A DNA stretch of 35,803 nt, from NCBI GenBank assembly GCA_031292555.1, contig JARLGV010000053.1, forward strand, positions 1-35,803, written 5' to 3'. Of this stretch, positions 1 through 7,919 are shown piece after piece. The translations under genes were made by a program, and so were the position numbers. The notes under the pieces are model-generated. The model was not told where the DNA came from, did no database searches, and saw nothing but the letters and a program-made list of their open reading frames with translations. Position 1 is the stretch's first letter, and every line of letters begins with the position of its first letter. This stretch comes from Fimbriimonas sp. (GTDB taxonomy: Bacteria; Armatimonadota; Fimbriimonadia; Fimbriimonadales; Fimbriimonadaceae).

Positions 1-1
1 C

Positions 2-1519
2 GATATGCAACTGAATATTCCTGCCTATGAGCTGCGGGCAAGGAACGCCACTCTGAAGATGGGCGCGGTCGAGAAGCACTTCGACGAACTCTATTTGAAA
101 CTGAATGTACGATTTGGGTACGGGACGACCAGTTTTGTGGCGAAACAGGCGGATGGCATTATCTCCCAGGGACATGGAATAGCCTTCGTGCGACGTCAAG
201 CCGATGGATCGTACACGAAGCCTCCTGAAGTCGAACGTTATGGCCTAGTGGAGATTCACCGCTCCGGCGTCTCACCGGCAGCGGCCCAATCGTCGACCCT
301 CTTTGAATTTCAAGATTTGAGCGGATCGCCTTCAACGGTTTCTGCCAAAAAGGCGGTGATCTTCCCACACAAGGTCATCCAGTTCCAGCGAGTCGACATT
401 TACGTTGCCGCTTCAAAGGTGATGTCTCTTCCGCTGTACGAGGTGCCCCTTGCTGGAGCCCATAGTCCACTCGTTACGGATCAGATCGTCTCGGTTAGTA
501 ATAGCCAGGTTGGCATCAACTTTCCATACTATGTGGCCCTGAGACCTGGCGTTACGGAGTTCTTCAGCTTCAAGACTGGAATGGTGGAAGGGCGCTCAAG
601 CACTTCCGATCATGGTGCGTTCCTAAACTATGAATTTGACTGGAACAAGGGCGACGATATGCAGGGCGGCCTGCAGGTACAAGGAATTGGCAGAGATGAC
701 TGGTCTATCGGAGTGAACCAATTCGTTCGGATGGACGATCGAACCACCGCGTTCGCCCAACTTTTGACGCCGACAGGTCAGAGTTTCTACGGCTCGGGCA
801 GTATTAGCCATCAATTCAACGGCTTCTCGACCAGTTTTACCGGCGCGGCCACCAGGACGTTGACCGGCATTCAGGATACGAATCAAAACTACTCGTTGAT
901 TGTGGAAAAGGACCCGATCAAAGTTGGCAGCCTTCCGGTCCGCCTCACGCCAGGCGTTACCGCAACCATGTCGTCCGACCAACTGGATGGCCAAACTCAA
1001 AGCGGATACGGTGGACGCCTCCGTGCTCAAACGCTTCCTCTCGTTGTCGATCCTAACACGAACGTCACGATGAGCTTCCAGGCTTCCTACTTGAAGGGAA
1101 CCAATGAGCTGCCGGGTCTTCAGTATCTGGGAAATGTGTCGATTAGTCGACGACTCAGCGCAGCGGCGTCACTCCTATTTACTTACGATTACACCCGCGA
1201 CGGATTCAACGAAGACGTATTAGGTGAGCATCGGGTGAGCATGCAGGCTTTCTATAACCGAGGGCGTGTCAACATGTCGCTTTTCGGTTCCCGCAGCCTG
1301 GATCTAAGCCGAACAACCGTGTTTGGCGATCTTTCCTATCGGCTAGGTCGGCTATGGCGTCTGAGTTCGTCGTATACGTCCGATATCTATCTCAACGACA
1401 CTTACCTCGACTACACATTTGGCTTTGGTTACACCCTCGGGTGGCGCGAAGTGGGCCTAGTCTGGTCGGCTCAAACTCAAAGGATAGGGCTTCAGCTACT
1501 TGGTGCGACGGTTTACTAG
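2..1519 (+). CDS. OstA/LptD-like outer-membrane beta-barrel protein, 5' end outside window
   Basis: The reading frame is open to the left edge, so the first ATG at 5 is probably internal and only the C-terminal ~505 residues are present. The first ~130 residues resemble an OstA/LptA-type beta-jellyroll (short alternating strands, 'YELRARNATL'). A hydrophobic stretch 'LPLYEVPL' follows, then 'VGINFPYY', like the junction to the barrel in LptD-type lipopolysaccharide assembly proteins. The rest is alternating amphipathic strands with many aromatic, Ser, Thr and Gly residues and few long helices, ending in Tyr as many barrels do. In the LptD family the barrel sits in the outer membrane and inserts lipopolysaccharide. 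The next gene starts inside its last codons, which suggests co-expression. LptD itself is not proven; another large barrel is possible. Confidence 0.55.
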   Translation, partial: DMQLNIPAYELRARNATLKMGAVEKHFDELYLKLNVRFGYGTTSFVAKQADGIISQGHGIAFVRRQADGSYTKPPEVERYGLVEIHRSGVSPAAAQSSTLFEFQDLSGSPSTVSAKKAVIFPHKVIQFQRVDIYVAASKVMSLPLYEVPLAGAHSPLVTDQIVSVSNSQVGINFPYYVALRPGVTEFFSFKTGMVEGRSSTSDHGAFLNYEFDWNKGDDMQGGLQVQGIGRDDWSIGVNQFVRMDDRTTAFAQLLTPTGQSFYGSGSISHQFNGFSTSFTGAATRTLTGIQDTNQNYSLIVEKDPIKVGSLPVRLTPGVTATMSSDQLDGQTQSGYGGRLRAQTLPLVVDPNTNVTMSFQASYLKGTNELPGLQYLGNVSISRRLSAAASLLFTYDYTRDGFNEDVLGEHRVSMQAFYNRGRVNMSLFGSRSLDLSRTTVFGDLSYRLGRLWRLSSSYTSDIYLNDTYLDYTFGFGYTLGWREVGLVWSAQTQRIGLQLLGATVY

Positions 1520-3308
1520 CCTCGTCCTGTTGGGGCTGCTGATTACCAACGCGTGGGCTCAGGCGTTTGGCCGGTTTGGCTACAACCAATCAGTGCAGAT
1601 TTCCGGTCTGAAGGTCGACAAGGAGGGGTTTGTCGCATCCGATCCTGTTGCTGACAAAATACGCTTTGCCTCTACGTCTCATCTGTGGCGACCCGTCAGT
1701 ACGTCCGATGTGGAACAGGTCGTAGCGTTGGAAACCAAGAAGGGTGGCCCCTCCAAGGCTGGTTTCAGCCTGTTAAGCCTTGGTTTTTCTCTCTATTTTC
1801 CGGAAGGGATAGACCTCAAGGTGGGAACGATCGGGTCGCCCTATCTCAGTTGGGAGCAGGGAAGCGTGGGCGACTCCATTCCGACGCCAGATGTCAAATG
1901 GCTCGTCCTCTCGTTCAAGGACAAGCAGCCTGCCTACGTCTTCGGATTCCTCGATGCTCCGGCAAGCTTGACGATCGTGGGTACACCGGGCGCATGGGAG
2001 GTCAAGAGCGACAAAGCATTCAAGGGATGGGTTCGCGTCGGCCTGCCAACTGGCCTCGAATCGCAACTGGCCAACACGCCCGGTTCGTTGGGGAGGCTTG
2101 CGAAGTCGGTCTCACTTCATGCTTCGCAGTGGATCAACCATTCGCCGAAATTGGTAAAGACAACTATCGAGTCCGACCTGCGCTCGGTCACTGCCACCTG
2201 GAAATTCGATAGGCCCGGCGCAGTTGTGCCGGAGCCTGCGATCCTGGCCGAATTGGGGCACTATCTCATCAAGGTCCAATCAAAGACGTTCAAAATGCCG
2301 GGCTGGACCGACGAAGGGCCGATCGAAGTCCTCGACGGGAACGACTTGACGGTTCGCTTCCCAATTCGAAGGGTGCCAACTGGCCGTGCCCTTGGAGTCG
2401 GTACTCTCCAGAACGACGGGACTGGCACGGTATCTCCAATCGACATCGCAGGAGTCTGCTCGTTGGCGTTGGCTTCCTTGGAAGCGGGCCGCGATCAGCA
2501 AACTCACAGGACCGCTGAGGATACGAGCGCCGAATACATTAGCGAAGCCTCGTTCTTTACCGAGCCATGGACGGAGCAGCAACTACCGTTCGATGCCTAT
2601 GGACACGGAATCGACGTTGCCGCCGCACACGCGCTATTGTCCCAGGCGATCACTTCAGCTACACGCGCCACGTCGGAATCCAATTCCATGTTGACTTCGG
2701 TTACCTGGCGCATGGATTGGCAGACATGGCGCATATGGACAACGGATAGCGGGCTCTCCCAGCGAGCCGGAAGCCTCGCCGCCCTTGCCGGATCTCTATG
2801 CCCAGAACCGGAACGGCGATTGGCGGCGGCGATGCTCCAAGCAGGTTTGAGCGGATTGCGGGGGCTTGGAGTGTGGCGCAGACGGCAGGGCCTCATCGAG
2901 GAAGAGCCAAAGTTACTCGAGCCTCTTTTCGGTGTAAGGAAGGGCATATTCGGGCTCTTTGGGCCGACCGAAGAGGGCGAGCCCTTCGCGGTTTCGCTAT
3001 TGAGCCCGTTACGCGTTTTCACCGAGGCGCCGGTGGCGCTGGTGAAGCGAGGCAACGACTACTTTCTTCAATGGTCGGTGGTTGATGCTAAGCCTTCCGT
3101 GATAACTCTGGCGTCCGCCTATCCAATCGACGCCGTAGCGCATCTGAATCTGACCAAGTTAAGGCTAGAGGGAGCATTGGGCTTCACCGAGATTCACTTT
3201 ACGCCTGAGACGGCAGGAATCTGCGAGGCAAAACTCATTCTTCCGGATTTTGCCGCCAGGCCGGTGGAGATGGCAGCGCTGCCGAGTTATTCGGAGATAC
3301 TTCGCTAG
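1500..3308 (+). CDS. secreted protein of unknown function
   Basis: I do not recognise a family. The protein is about 602 residues with a clear signal peptide: two Arg near the start, a hydrophobic core 'LVLLGLLI', and a likely signal peptidase I site after 'AWA' near residue 21. The body looks like beta-rich exported sequence. From about residue 365 an Ala-rich helical segment contains several Trp ('WRMDWQTWRIW'). The chosen start is TTG at 1500, with GTG at 1503 equally possible; both lie inside the end of the OstA-like gene (20 bp overlap). Translation is therefore probably coupled, and a role in the same envelope process is a reasonable inference. The 3' end overlaps the convergent nadB by 74 bp. 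Confidence 0.6.
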   Translation: MVRRFTSLVLLGLLITNAWAQAFGRFGYNQSVQISGLKVDKEGFVASDPVADKIRFASTSHLWRPVSTSDVEQVVALETKKGGPSKAGFSLLSLGFSLYFPEGIDLKVGTIGSPYLSWEQGSVGDSIPTPDVKWLVLSFKDKQPAYVFGFLDAPASLTIVGTPGAWEVKSDKAFKGWVRVGLPTGLESQLANTPGSLGRLAKSVSLHASQWINHSPKLVKTTIESDLRSVTATWKFDRPGAVVPEPAILAELGHYLIKVQSKTFKMPGWTDEGPIEVLDGNDLTVRFPIRRVPTGRALGVGTLQNDGTGTVSPIDIAGVCSLALASLEAGRDQQTHRTAEDTSAEYISEASFFTEPWTEQQLPFDAYGHGIDVAAAHALLSQAITSATRATSESNSMLTSVTWRMDWQTWRIWTTDSGLSQRAGSLAALAGSLCPEPERRLAAAMLQAGLSGLRGLGVWRRRQGLIEEEPKLLEPLFGVRKGIFGLFGPTEEGEPFAVSLLSPLRVFTEAPVALVKRGNDYFLQWSVVDAKPSVITLASAYPIDAVAHLNLTKLRLEGALGFTEIHFTPETAGICEAKLILPDFAARPVEMAALPSYSEILR

Positions 3309-4797
3309 CCAAATCTTGGTTGAAGTGCAGTCCAACGTTGGATGTCCGTCGAAGGGCGGACTCGACGACTGACCGGGCGGCAATCAATAGGTTGCGCGTT
3401 TCAAGCGGGTGCTGTGAGTAGGGGGAAAAAGGCAACGAGTCATACTCCTCCACCAATCCGTTGACTACCCCAAGCGTATTTCGCAACCCGTCCGACGAAC
3501 GTACGATGCCTACTCCCGCCGTCATGGCGCGCTGCAACGACCGTCGGATGCGAATCGACTCGGCCTCAGAAATGCAGTGGTACGGGTCATCTTGAAAGGC
3601 GATGACGTTCGCGAACGACGCGTTTTTCGACGCGAATGCAGCCGCATCGGCAAAGACCAGTGCCTCCAGTAGGCTGTTGCTTGCCAAGCGATTCGCGCCA
3701 TGGACTCCCGTGCATGCAACTTCCCCTGCTGCGTAAAGGCCAGGAATGCTCGTGCGGCCCTCCAAGTCGGTCACAACGCCGCCACAGGAGTAGTGCTGAG
3801 CTGGAACGACCGGAATCCACTCTTTCTCCATTTCCAGCCCAATTTGATGGAGCCTTGCGTAAATCGTCGGAAACTCGTGCTTGAGGAGATCCGGCGCCAA
3901 ATGAGTCATGTCGAGGTATACGCACCACGTCTCATGCTTTTTCATTTCCTCTTCGATGGCTCGGGCCACTACATCTCGAGGCGCAAGTTCAAGGCGAAGA
4001 TCGTAGTCGTACATGAACCGTCGACCAATGTGATTTCGAAGCGTTCCCCCTGCGCCTCGAAGCGCTTCCGAAATAAGGAAACTCCGCATTTGTGGGTGGT
4101 AGAGGGTTGTGGGATGGAATTGCATGAATTCCATGTTCTTCACTTCCGCGCCTGCCGCTATCGCCAAGGCGATGCCGTCGGCGGTCGCCACCCGCGGGTT
4201 GGTCGTGTGCTGGTACATGCGCCCGCATCCTCCGGTGGCGAGCATGACCGCTCTGGCCTCGAAGCTCCTTTGTCCTAGCCCCTCGATCTCGGCCGTGACG
4301 CCGACGCAACGGCCGTTCGATGTCTGTAGCTTTGTGACGAAGGAGTGCTGATAGACGGATACCTTTGGATTGACCCTCGCGGCAGCCACCATGGCCCGTT
4401 CCACCTCCCATCCGGTCTTGTCGGCGTGATGGACGATTCGGTTGCGACTGTGCCCACCTTCTCGACCGAGCGCCAGATCATCGCCCGTAAGATCGAATCG
4501 AGCGCCGATCTGAATGAGCCACCGAATTGCCTCCGGAGCGTGCTTGACAAGATGCCGAACCGCCTCTGGATCGCAGAGCCCAGCGCCGGCAATATGGGTG
4601 TCGTGCTCGTGAAGCTCCCACGAATCGGCCTCGCCAACGGCAGCCGCAATGCCGCCTTGGGCGTCGTTCGTGTTGGAGTCCGATACTTCGCCCTTGGTCA
4701 AGACACAGACTTGCCCGTACTGTGACGCCTTGAGCGCATAGGTCAGGCCGGCCAAGCCGCTACCGACGACGAGATAATCAAATCGCTCGATCTGCAT
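3235..4797 (-). CDS. nadB: L-aspartate oxidase NadB
   Basis: Flavoenzyme that oxidises L-aspartate to iminoaspartate, the first step of de novo NAD synthesis, in the cytoplasm. The N-terminus has the FAD-binding 'VVGSGLAGL' motif, and 'NDAQGGIAAA' follows around residue 48, as in the succinate dehydrogenase/NadB flavoprotein family. Conserved active-site regions are visible: 'QFHPTTLY', 'EALRGAGG', 'RDVVARAI', 'HYSCGGV' and 'GANRLASNSLLE'. Length (~520 residues) is normal. I chose the ATG at 4797 because 'GAGAGGG' lies 9 nt upstream; a TTG at 4806 would leave no room for a ribosome site. It begins 5 bp after the upstream glycoside hydrolase gene ends. The quinolinate synthase partners nadA and nadC are not in the window. 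Its last ~24 codons overlap the convergent gene and lie beyond the conserved core. Confidence 0.95.
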   Translation of the reverse strand: MQIERFDYLVVGSGLAGLTYALKASQYGQVCVLTKGEVSDSNTNDAQGGIAAAVGEADSWELHEHDTHIAGAGLCDPEAVRHLVKHAPEAIRWLIQIGARFDLTGDDLALGREGGHSRNRIVHHADKTGWEVERAMVAAARVNPKVSVYQHSFVTKLQTSNGRCVGVTAEIEGLGQRSFEARAVMLATGGCGRMYQHTTNPRVATADGIALAIAAGAEVKNMEFMQFHPTTLYHPQMRSFLISEALRGAGGTLRNHIGRRFMYDYDLRLELAPRDVVARAIEEEMKKHETWCVYLDMTHLAPDLLKHEFPTIYARLHQIGLEMEKEWIPVVPAQHYSCGGVVTDLEGRTSIPGLYAAGEVACTGVHGANRLASNSLLEALVFADAAAFASKNASFANVIAFQDDPYHCISEAESIRIRRSLQRAMTAGVGIVRSSDGLRNTLGVVNGLVEEYDSLPFSPYSQHPLETRNLLIAARSVVESALRRTSNVGLHFNQDLASEVSPNNSAALPSPPAWRQNPEE

Positions 4798-4802
4798 GAG
4801 CC

Positions 4803-7061
4803 TCAACCCTCTCTACGATGTTTGTCGACTTTCGTAAGCTTGATGGCGAGGTCCTTCGCAAAGGAAGGGACGCTTACCGTTGCGGTTCCGGCTAGGCTGA
4901 CGTGGGATGTTTCGGTCGACAGGATGATTCCCTTCCAGGTGTCCCATATTTCGACCGCCCAGTCGCCTGATGCCAAACCGTCCAAGGAAACCTTGCATTC
5001 GGGAGTTGGGGGGAAGACAGCCTTGTCGATGATCGCCCGATGCCACGTGCGGCCGTCCGGTCGCAGCCAGACGATCGCAGTCGTATTTCCTTCCACCGCC
5101 CAGCCTTGTATGGCTGGCCCGGTGCGCTTCAGAAGATCGACGAACCGGTAAGACACCATGAACCAATCGTTTCCGATATTCTCCACGACGATCGTGTGGT
5201 CGCCTTTGGGCACTGTGATCCCGTAGTGTCCGGCATATTTGCCAACCGACTGACCGTTTACCGCGCCATCGCCGGCCGGGAATTCTCGAGTCATGACTGG
5301 ATCGCCGTCCAGCGAGACCTGGAGTGTCGCTCCGCCATACCCCGAAACGTCGCCGACCATTACCTCAAATCGGGTTTCCCGATCCAAGCTGACCTTGAAG
5401 CGAACCGGATTGTGCCAATCGCGATGATTGCGTACACCGTGCTGAATGCCAGGAAGGGGAAGGTCGCCATCCGCCTTTCCGTCGCGAACTGATATGAAGT
5501 GCGGTTTGTTCGCATCTCCTTCGGTCCACTGCACCGGGCCGTTTTGAAAGTCGAGGTCCTTCCGTTCGGGATTCTTGGGAGGCACTCGATAGTGGATGAT
5601 GGGTGTGGTTCGCCGAAAGTCCTCGCTCGGCCAGTCGATTCCGGCGACGAATTTGGACGCTGCCGCATAGAGTGGATACAAGTGATGCGGTGCGATCAGA
5701 CTGTCCCACCACCAGGCCATCGCCGTTCCGGAACTGGCGGTGGCCAAGCTCATCCAGATAGGATCATGTATCTGCATCCCATCCGGGTCCTTGTCGGCTT
5801 CGGTATTGGACGAACTCGCGCCGATCTCTCCGACGTAATGGGGTTTGCCCCATTCAGACTTGCGTGACTGCTGGTAGAGCACCGAGCCGGCGACGTCGGG
5901 ATTGTCGTAAGTATGGGTCTGATCGTAATCGAGTTCGGGCAGCAGATCGATATCGCGATTCCCCATGCTGTCGGATAGGCTTGTGGTCAGCATGTGGTGG
6001 TACGGATCGAGCCGGCGCAGTTCACCACCCATCCGGCGGTGCCACGCCTTTACGACCTCCGCCGAGTAGTCCTCGGTCAAGTCAACCTCGTTCCAGAACT
6101 CCCAGGACATCAGGTTGGAATACGCCGCGTAGCGTGCGACCAAGTACCGCAGCTTCGCCTTGTACCATTTCTCGATTTGGGAATTCGTCCAAAAATCGGT
6201 CCAAATTCTGATCGGCCCACCGTTGTCGCGATTCTGTGGCGCCTTGTCCCAGGCCGGATACGCGCTATGGGCCCTCAACGTGTTGTACGAATCGATCGAC
6301 AGCATGACGTTTAGTCCCCCCTGACGAGCCTCATCCATGACGTGATCGAGTCTCCACGCATTGGGTAGACAGAACTGTCCGAAGCCTTTACCTTCCTCGG
6401 GCTTGCCGCCGACCTCCATTGCGAACGTAACCCATGCTGGACCAAGCCACACACGGAAGTAGTTGGCTCCCGCCTTCGAGTATTCGGGAAGCCACTCGTC
6501 GTAGCTGAACGTCCCAGGATCGTTTCCCCAGCAGACATTGGCCCCGATCGGATAAAAAGCAGTGCCGTCATCGAACTCAAAGTACTGCCGATTGCGCGGG
6601 CTGACCCGGATCCTGCCGTGCGCTTTCGAAGGCTGCACCCTGAACTGAAACGGATTGGAAGTCTTGGCGCCCGTTCGGTCTTTGGCTGTCAAGACGACCG
6701 TATAGGCGCCCGGTTCGGTCGGGCAAAGTCGGACCCGCCACTCGGGCGTTCCGCTTGGCGTCAATGACTCCTTGCCCTGAGACTGCGCGCGCGAATACGA
6801 TCGATAGAAGAACCCAGGGATCGTATAGGTCTCTCCCTTGGGCGTTGTGACATTCGCATCTAGAGAGATATCGCCTGGGTCGAACGGGTTATCGTAAGTG
6901 GCGTCTAGACCGATCGTCAGTTCCTCGACACCGAACTGGGCGACCTCGCCTTCGACACCCTTGATCGAGCGAATGGCCAACGGCTCCTTGACGAAATAGG
7001 GGGTTACGATCGGATCGTTTTGGGCCCGAACGGCCAAAGACAGGCCCAGCAAAGATAGCAT
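4803..7061 (-). CDS. secreted glycoside hydrolase, DUF5060 plus GH5-like catalytic domain
   Basis: Exported protein of about 752 residues, probably a glycanase. A short signal sequence ('LSLLGLSLAVRAQ') precedes an immunoglobulin-like DUF5060-type domain (about 25-145). Then comes a TIM-barrel glycosidase domain (about 155-490) starting 'NRQYFEFDDGTAFYPIGAN', a typical entry strand. The likely acid/base is Glu325 in 'EFWNEV' and the nucleophile Glu412 in 'YVGEIGAS', the arrangement of clan GH-A enzymes. The C-terminal ~250 residues are beta-rich and probably bind carbohydrate. The ATG at 7061 is the only standard start before an in-frame stop, although the signal peptide then lacks a basic n-region; codons just upstream encode Arg and Gln, so a non-standard start is conceivable. 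Substrate cannot be told. nadB follows closely and may be co-transcribed. Confidence 0.85.
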   Translation of the reverse strand: MLSLLGLSLAVRAQNDPIVTPYFVKEPLAIRSIKGVEGEVAQFGVEELTIGLDATYDNPFDPGDISLDANVTTPKGETYTIPGFFYRSYSRAQSQGKESLTPSGTPEWRVRLCPTEPGAYTVVLTAKDRTGAKTSNPFQFRVQPSKAHGRIRVSPRNRQYFEFDDGTAFYPIGANVCWGNDPGTFSYDEWLPEYSKAGANYFRVWLGPAWVTFAMEVGGKPEEGKGFGQFCLPNAWRLDHVMDEARQGGLNVMLSIDSYNTLRAHSAYPAWDKAPQNRDNGGPIRIWTDFWTNSQIEKWYKAKLRYLVARYAAYSNLMSWEFWNEVDLTEDYSAEVVKAWHRRMGGELRRLDPYHHMLTTSLSDSMGNRDIDLLPELDYDQTHTYDNPDVAGSVLYQQSRKSEWGKPHYVGEIGASSSNTEADKDPDGMQIHDPIWMSLATASSGTAMAWWWDSLIAPHHLYPLYAAASKFVAGIDWPSEDFRRTTPIIHYRVPPKNPERKDLDFQNGPVQWTEGDANKPHFISVRDGKADGDLPLPGIQHGVRNHRDWHNPVRFKVSLDRETRFEVMVGDVSGYGGATLQVSLDGDPVMTREFPAGDGAVNGQSVGKYAGHYGITVPKGDHTIVVENIGNDWFMVSYRFVDLLKRTGPAIQGWAVEGNTTAIVWLRPDGRTWHRAIIDKAVFPPTPECKVSLDGLASGDWAVEIWDTWKGIILSTETSHVSLAGTATVSVPSFAKDLAIKLTKVDKHRREG

Positions 7062-7140
7062 GGTCAGTCCGAGTGTACACCGCGCTTGCGGAGGCCGAGC
7101 TTAGAATCCAGTCTCGTCCGCCGCCATGTCGAAGGGCGAA

Positions 7141-7908
7141 CTAGGGATGGGCTCGCGTCGACCCCATAGCCAGTAAGATGCCGTGAAGAATGCTCCAAGG
7201 GTGAGGCGGACATCCCGGCACAAATACATTGACTGGAACGTGGGGCAAAACTCCGTTTGCCTCAGCATATCCGCCGGCATGCAGACCTCCGCTAATAGCG
7301 CACGTGCCCGCGGCAATGACGATACGGGGCTCGGGCATCGATTTGTAGGTCCGAATGAGAGGGTCCTGCATGGCCCGTCCAACCGGTCCGGTAACCACGA
7401 GGGCGTCGGCGAATCGGGGAGACGCCACGAAGTGGATCCCGAACCGTGAACAATCAAACACAGGATTGGTAATCGCGGCGACCTCTTGATCCGTGGCATT
7501 GCATCCGGTCGAGATCTCACGTATGTCGATGGACCGAGCCAATGAACCTCCAACGACTTGTCTAGAATCAGAAGGGGACTCACCTTGGCGGATGACAAGG
7601 GCCTCGCGAGTCAGCGTTGCCGTCTTCGTCGACGGGTTGGACTCGATCGTTCCGCTGGGGCAGACGGCGATGCATGCACCGCATCCAATGCACTTTCCCA
7701 GATCGATCGAAACGCCGCATCTTCCGTCAGATTCGTCCAGTTGGATGGCGCTCGTCGGACACGCCGCCTGGCAATCTCCGCAGGCCAATCCTTGGCATAG
7801 TTGCTGAGTCAGCCTCGGCAACCCACGTGAGCCGGCCGGTAGGTCGGGGAAGTCGATGGGGTCGGTGGCCATCTTCTGTTTCAGCGCGAAAATGAGTGAT
7901 TGCACCAT
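7141..7908 (-). CDS. ferredoxin/NuoB-like small subunit of Ehr-type complex
   Basis: About 255 residues combining two modules that are separate in most relatives. The N-terminal part (38-90) carries two 4Fe-4S ferredoxin motifs, 'CGDCQAACP' and 'CIGCGACIAVCP', as in HycF/HyfH. The C-terminal part (125-250) matches the small subunit of complex I and group-4 hydrogenases (NuoB/HycG/HyfI): 'RFGIHFVASPRFADAL', 'TGPVGRAM', 'GTCAISGG', 'VPGCPPHPWSIL'. Cluster ligands Cys136, Cys203 and Cys233 are present, but the position expected to be Cys in 'CNGCEIE' is Thr139 ('GCNATDQE'). An extra Cys153 lies in 'FDCSRFGI'. I chose ATG 7908, 11 bp after the large-subunit stop; an open frame upstream to 8019 lies inside that gene. 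It is the last gene of the operon. Confidence 0.88.
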   Translation of the reverse strand: MVQSLIFALKQKMATDPIDFPDLPAGSRGLPRLTQQLCQGLACGDCQAACPTSAIQLDESDGRCGVSIDLGKCIGCGACIAVCPSGTIESNPSTKTATLTREALVIRQGESPSDSRQVVGGSLARSIDIREISTGCNATDQEVAAITNPVFDCSRFGIHFVASPRFADALVVTGPVGRAMQDPLIRTYKSMPEPRIVIAAGTCAISGGLHAGGYAEANGVLPHVPVNVFVPGCPPHPWSILHGILLAMGSTRAHP

Positions 7909-7919
7909 GATATTTGCGC

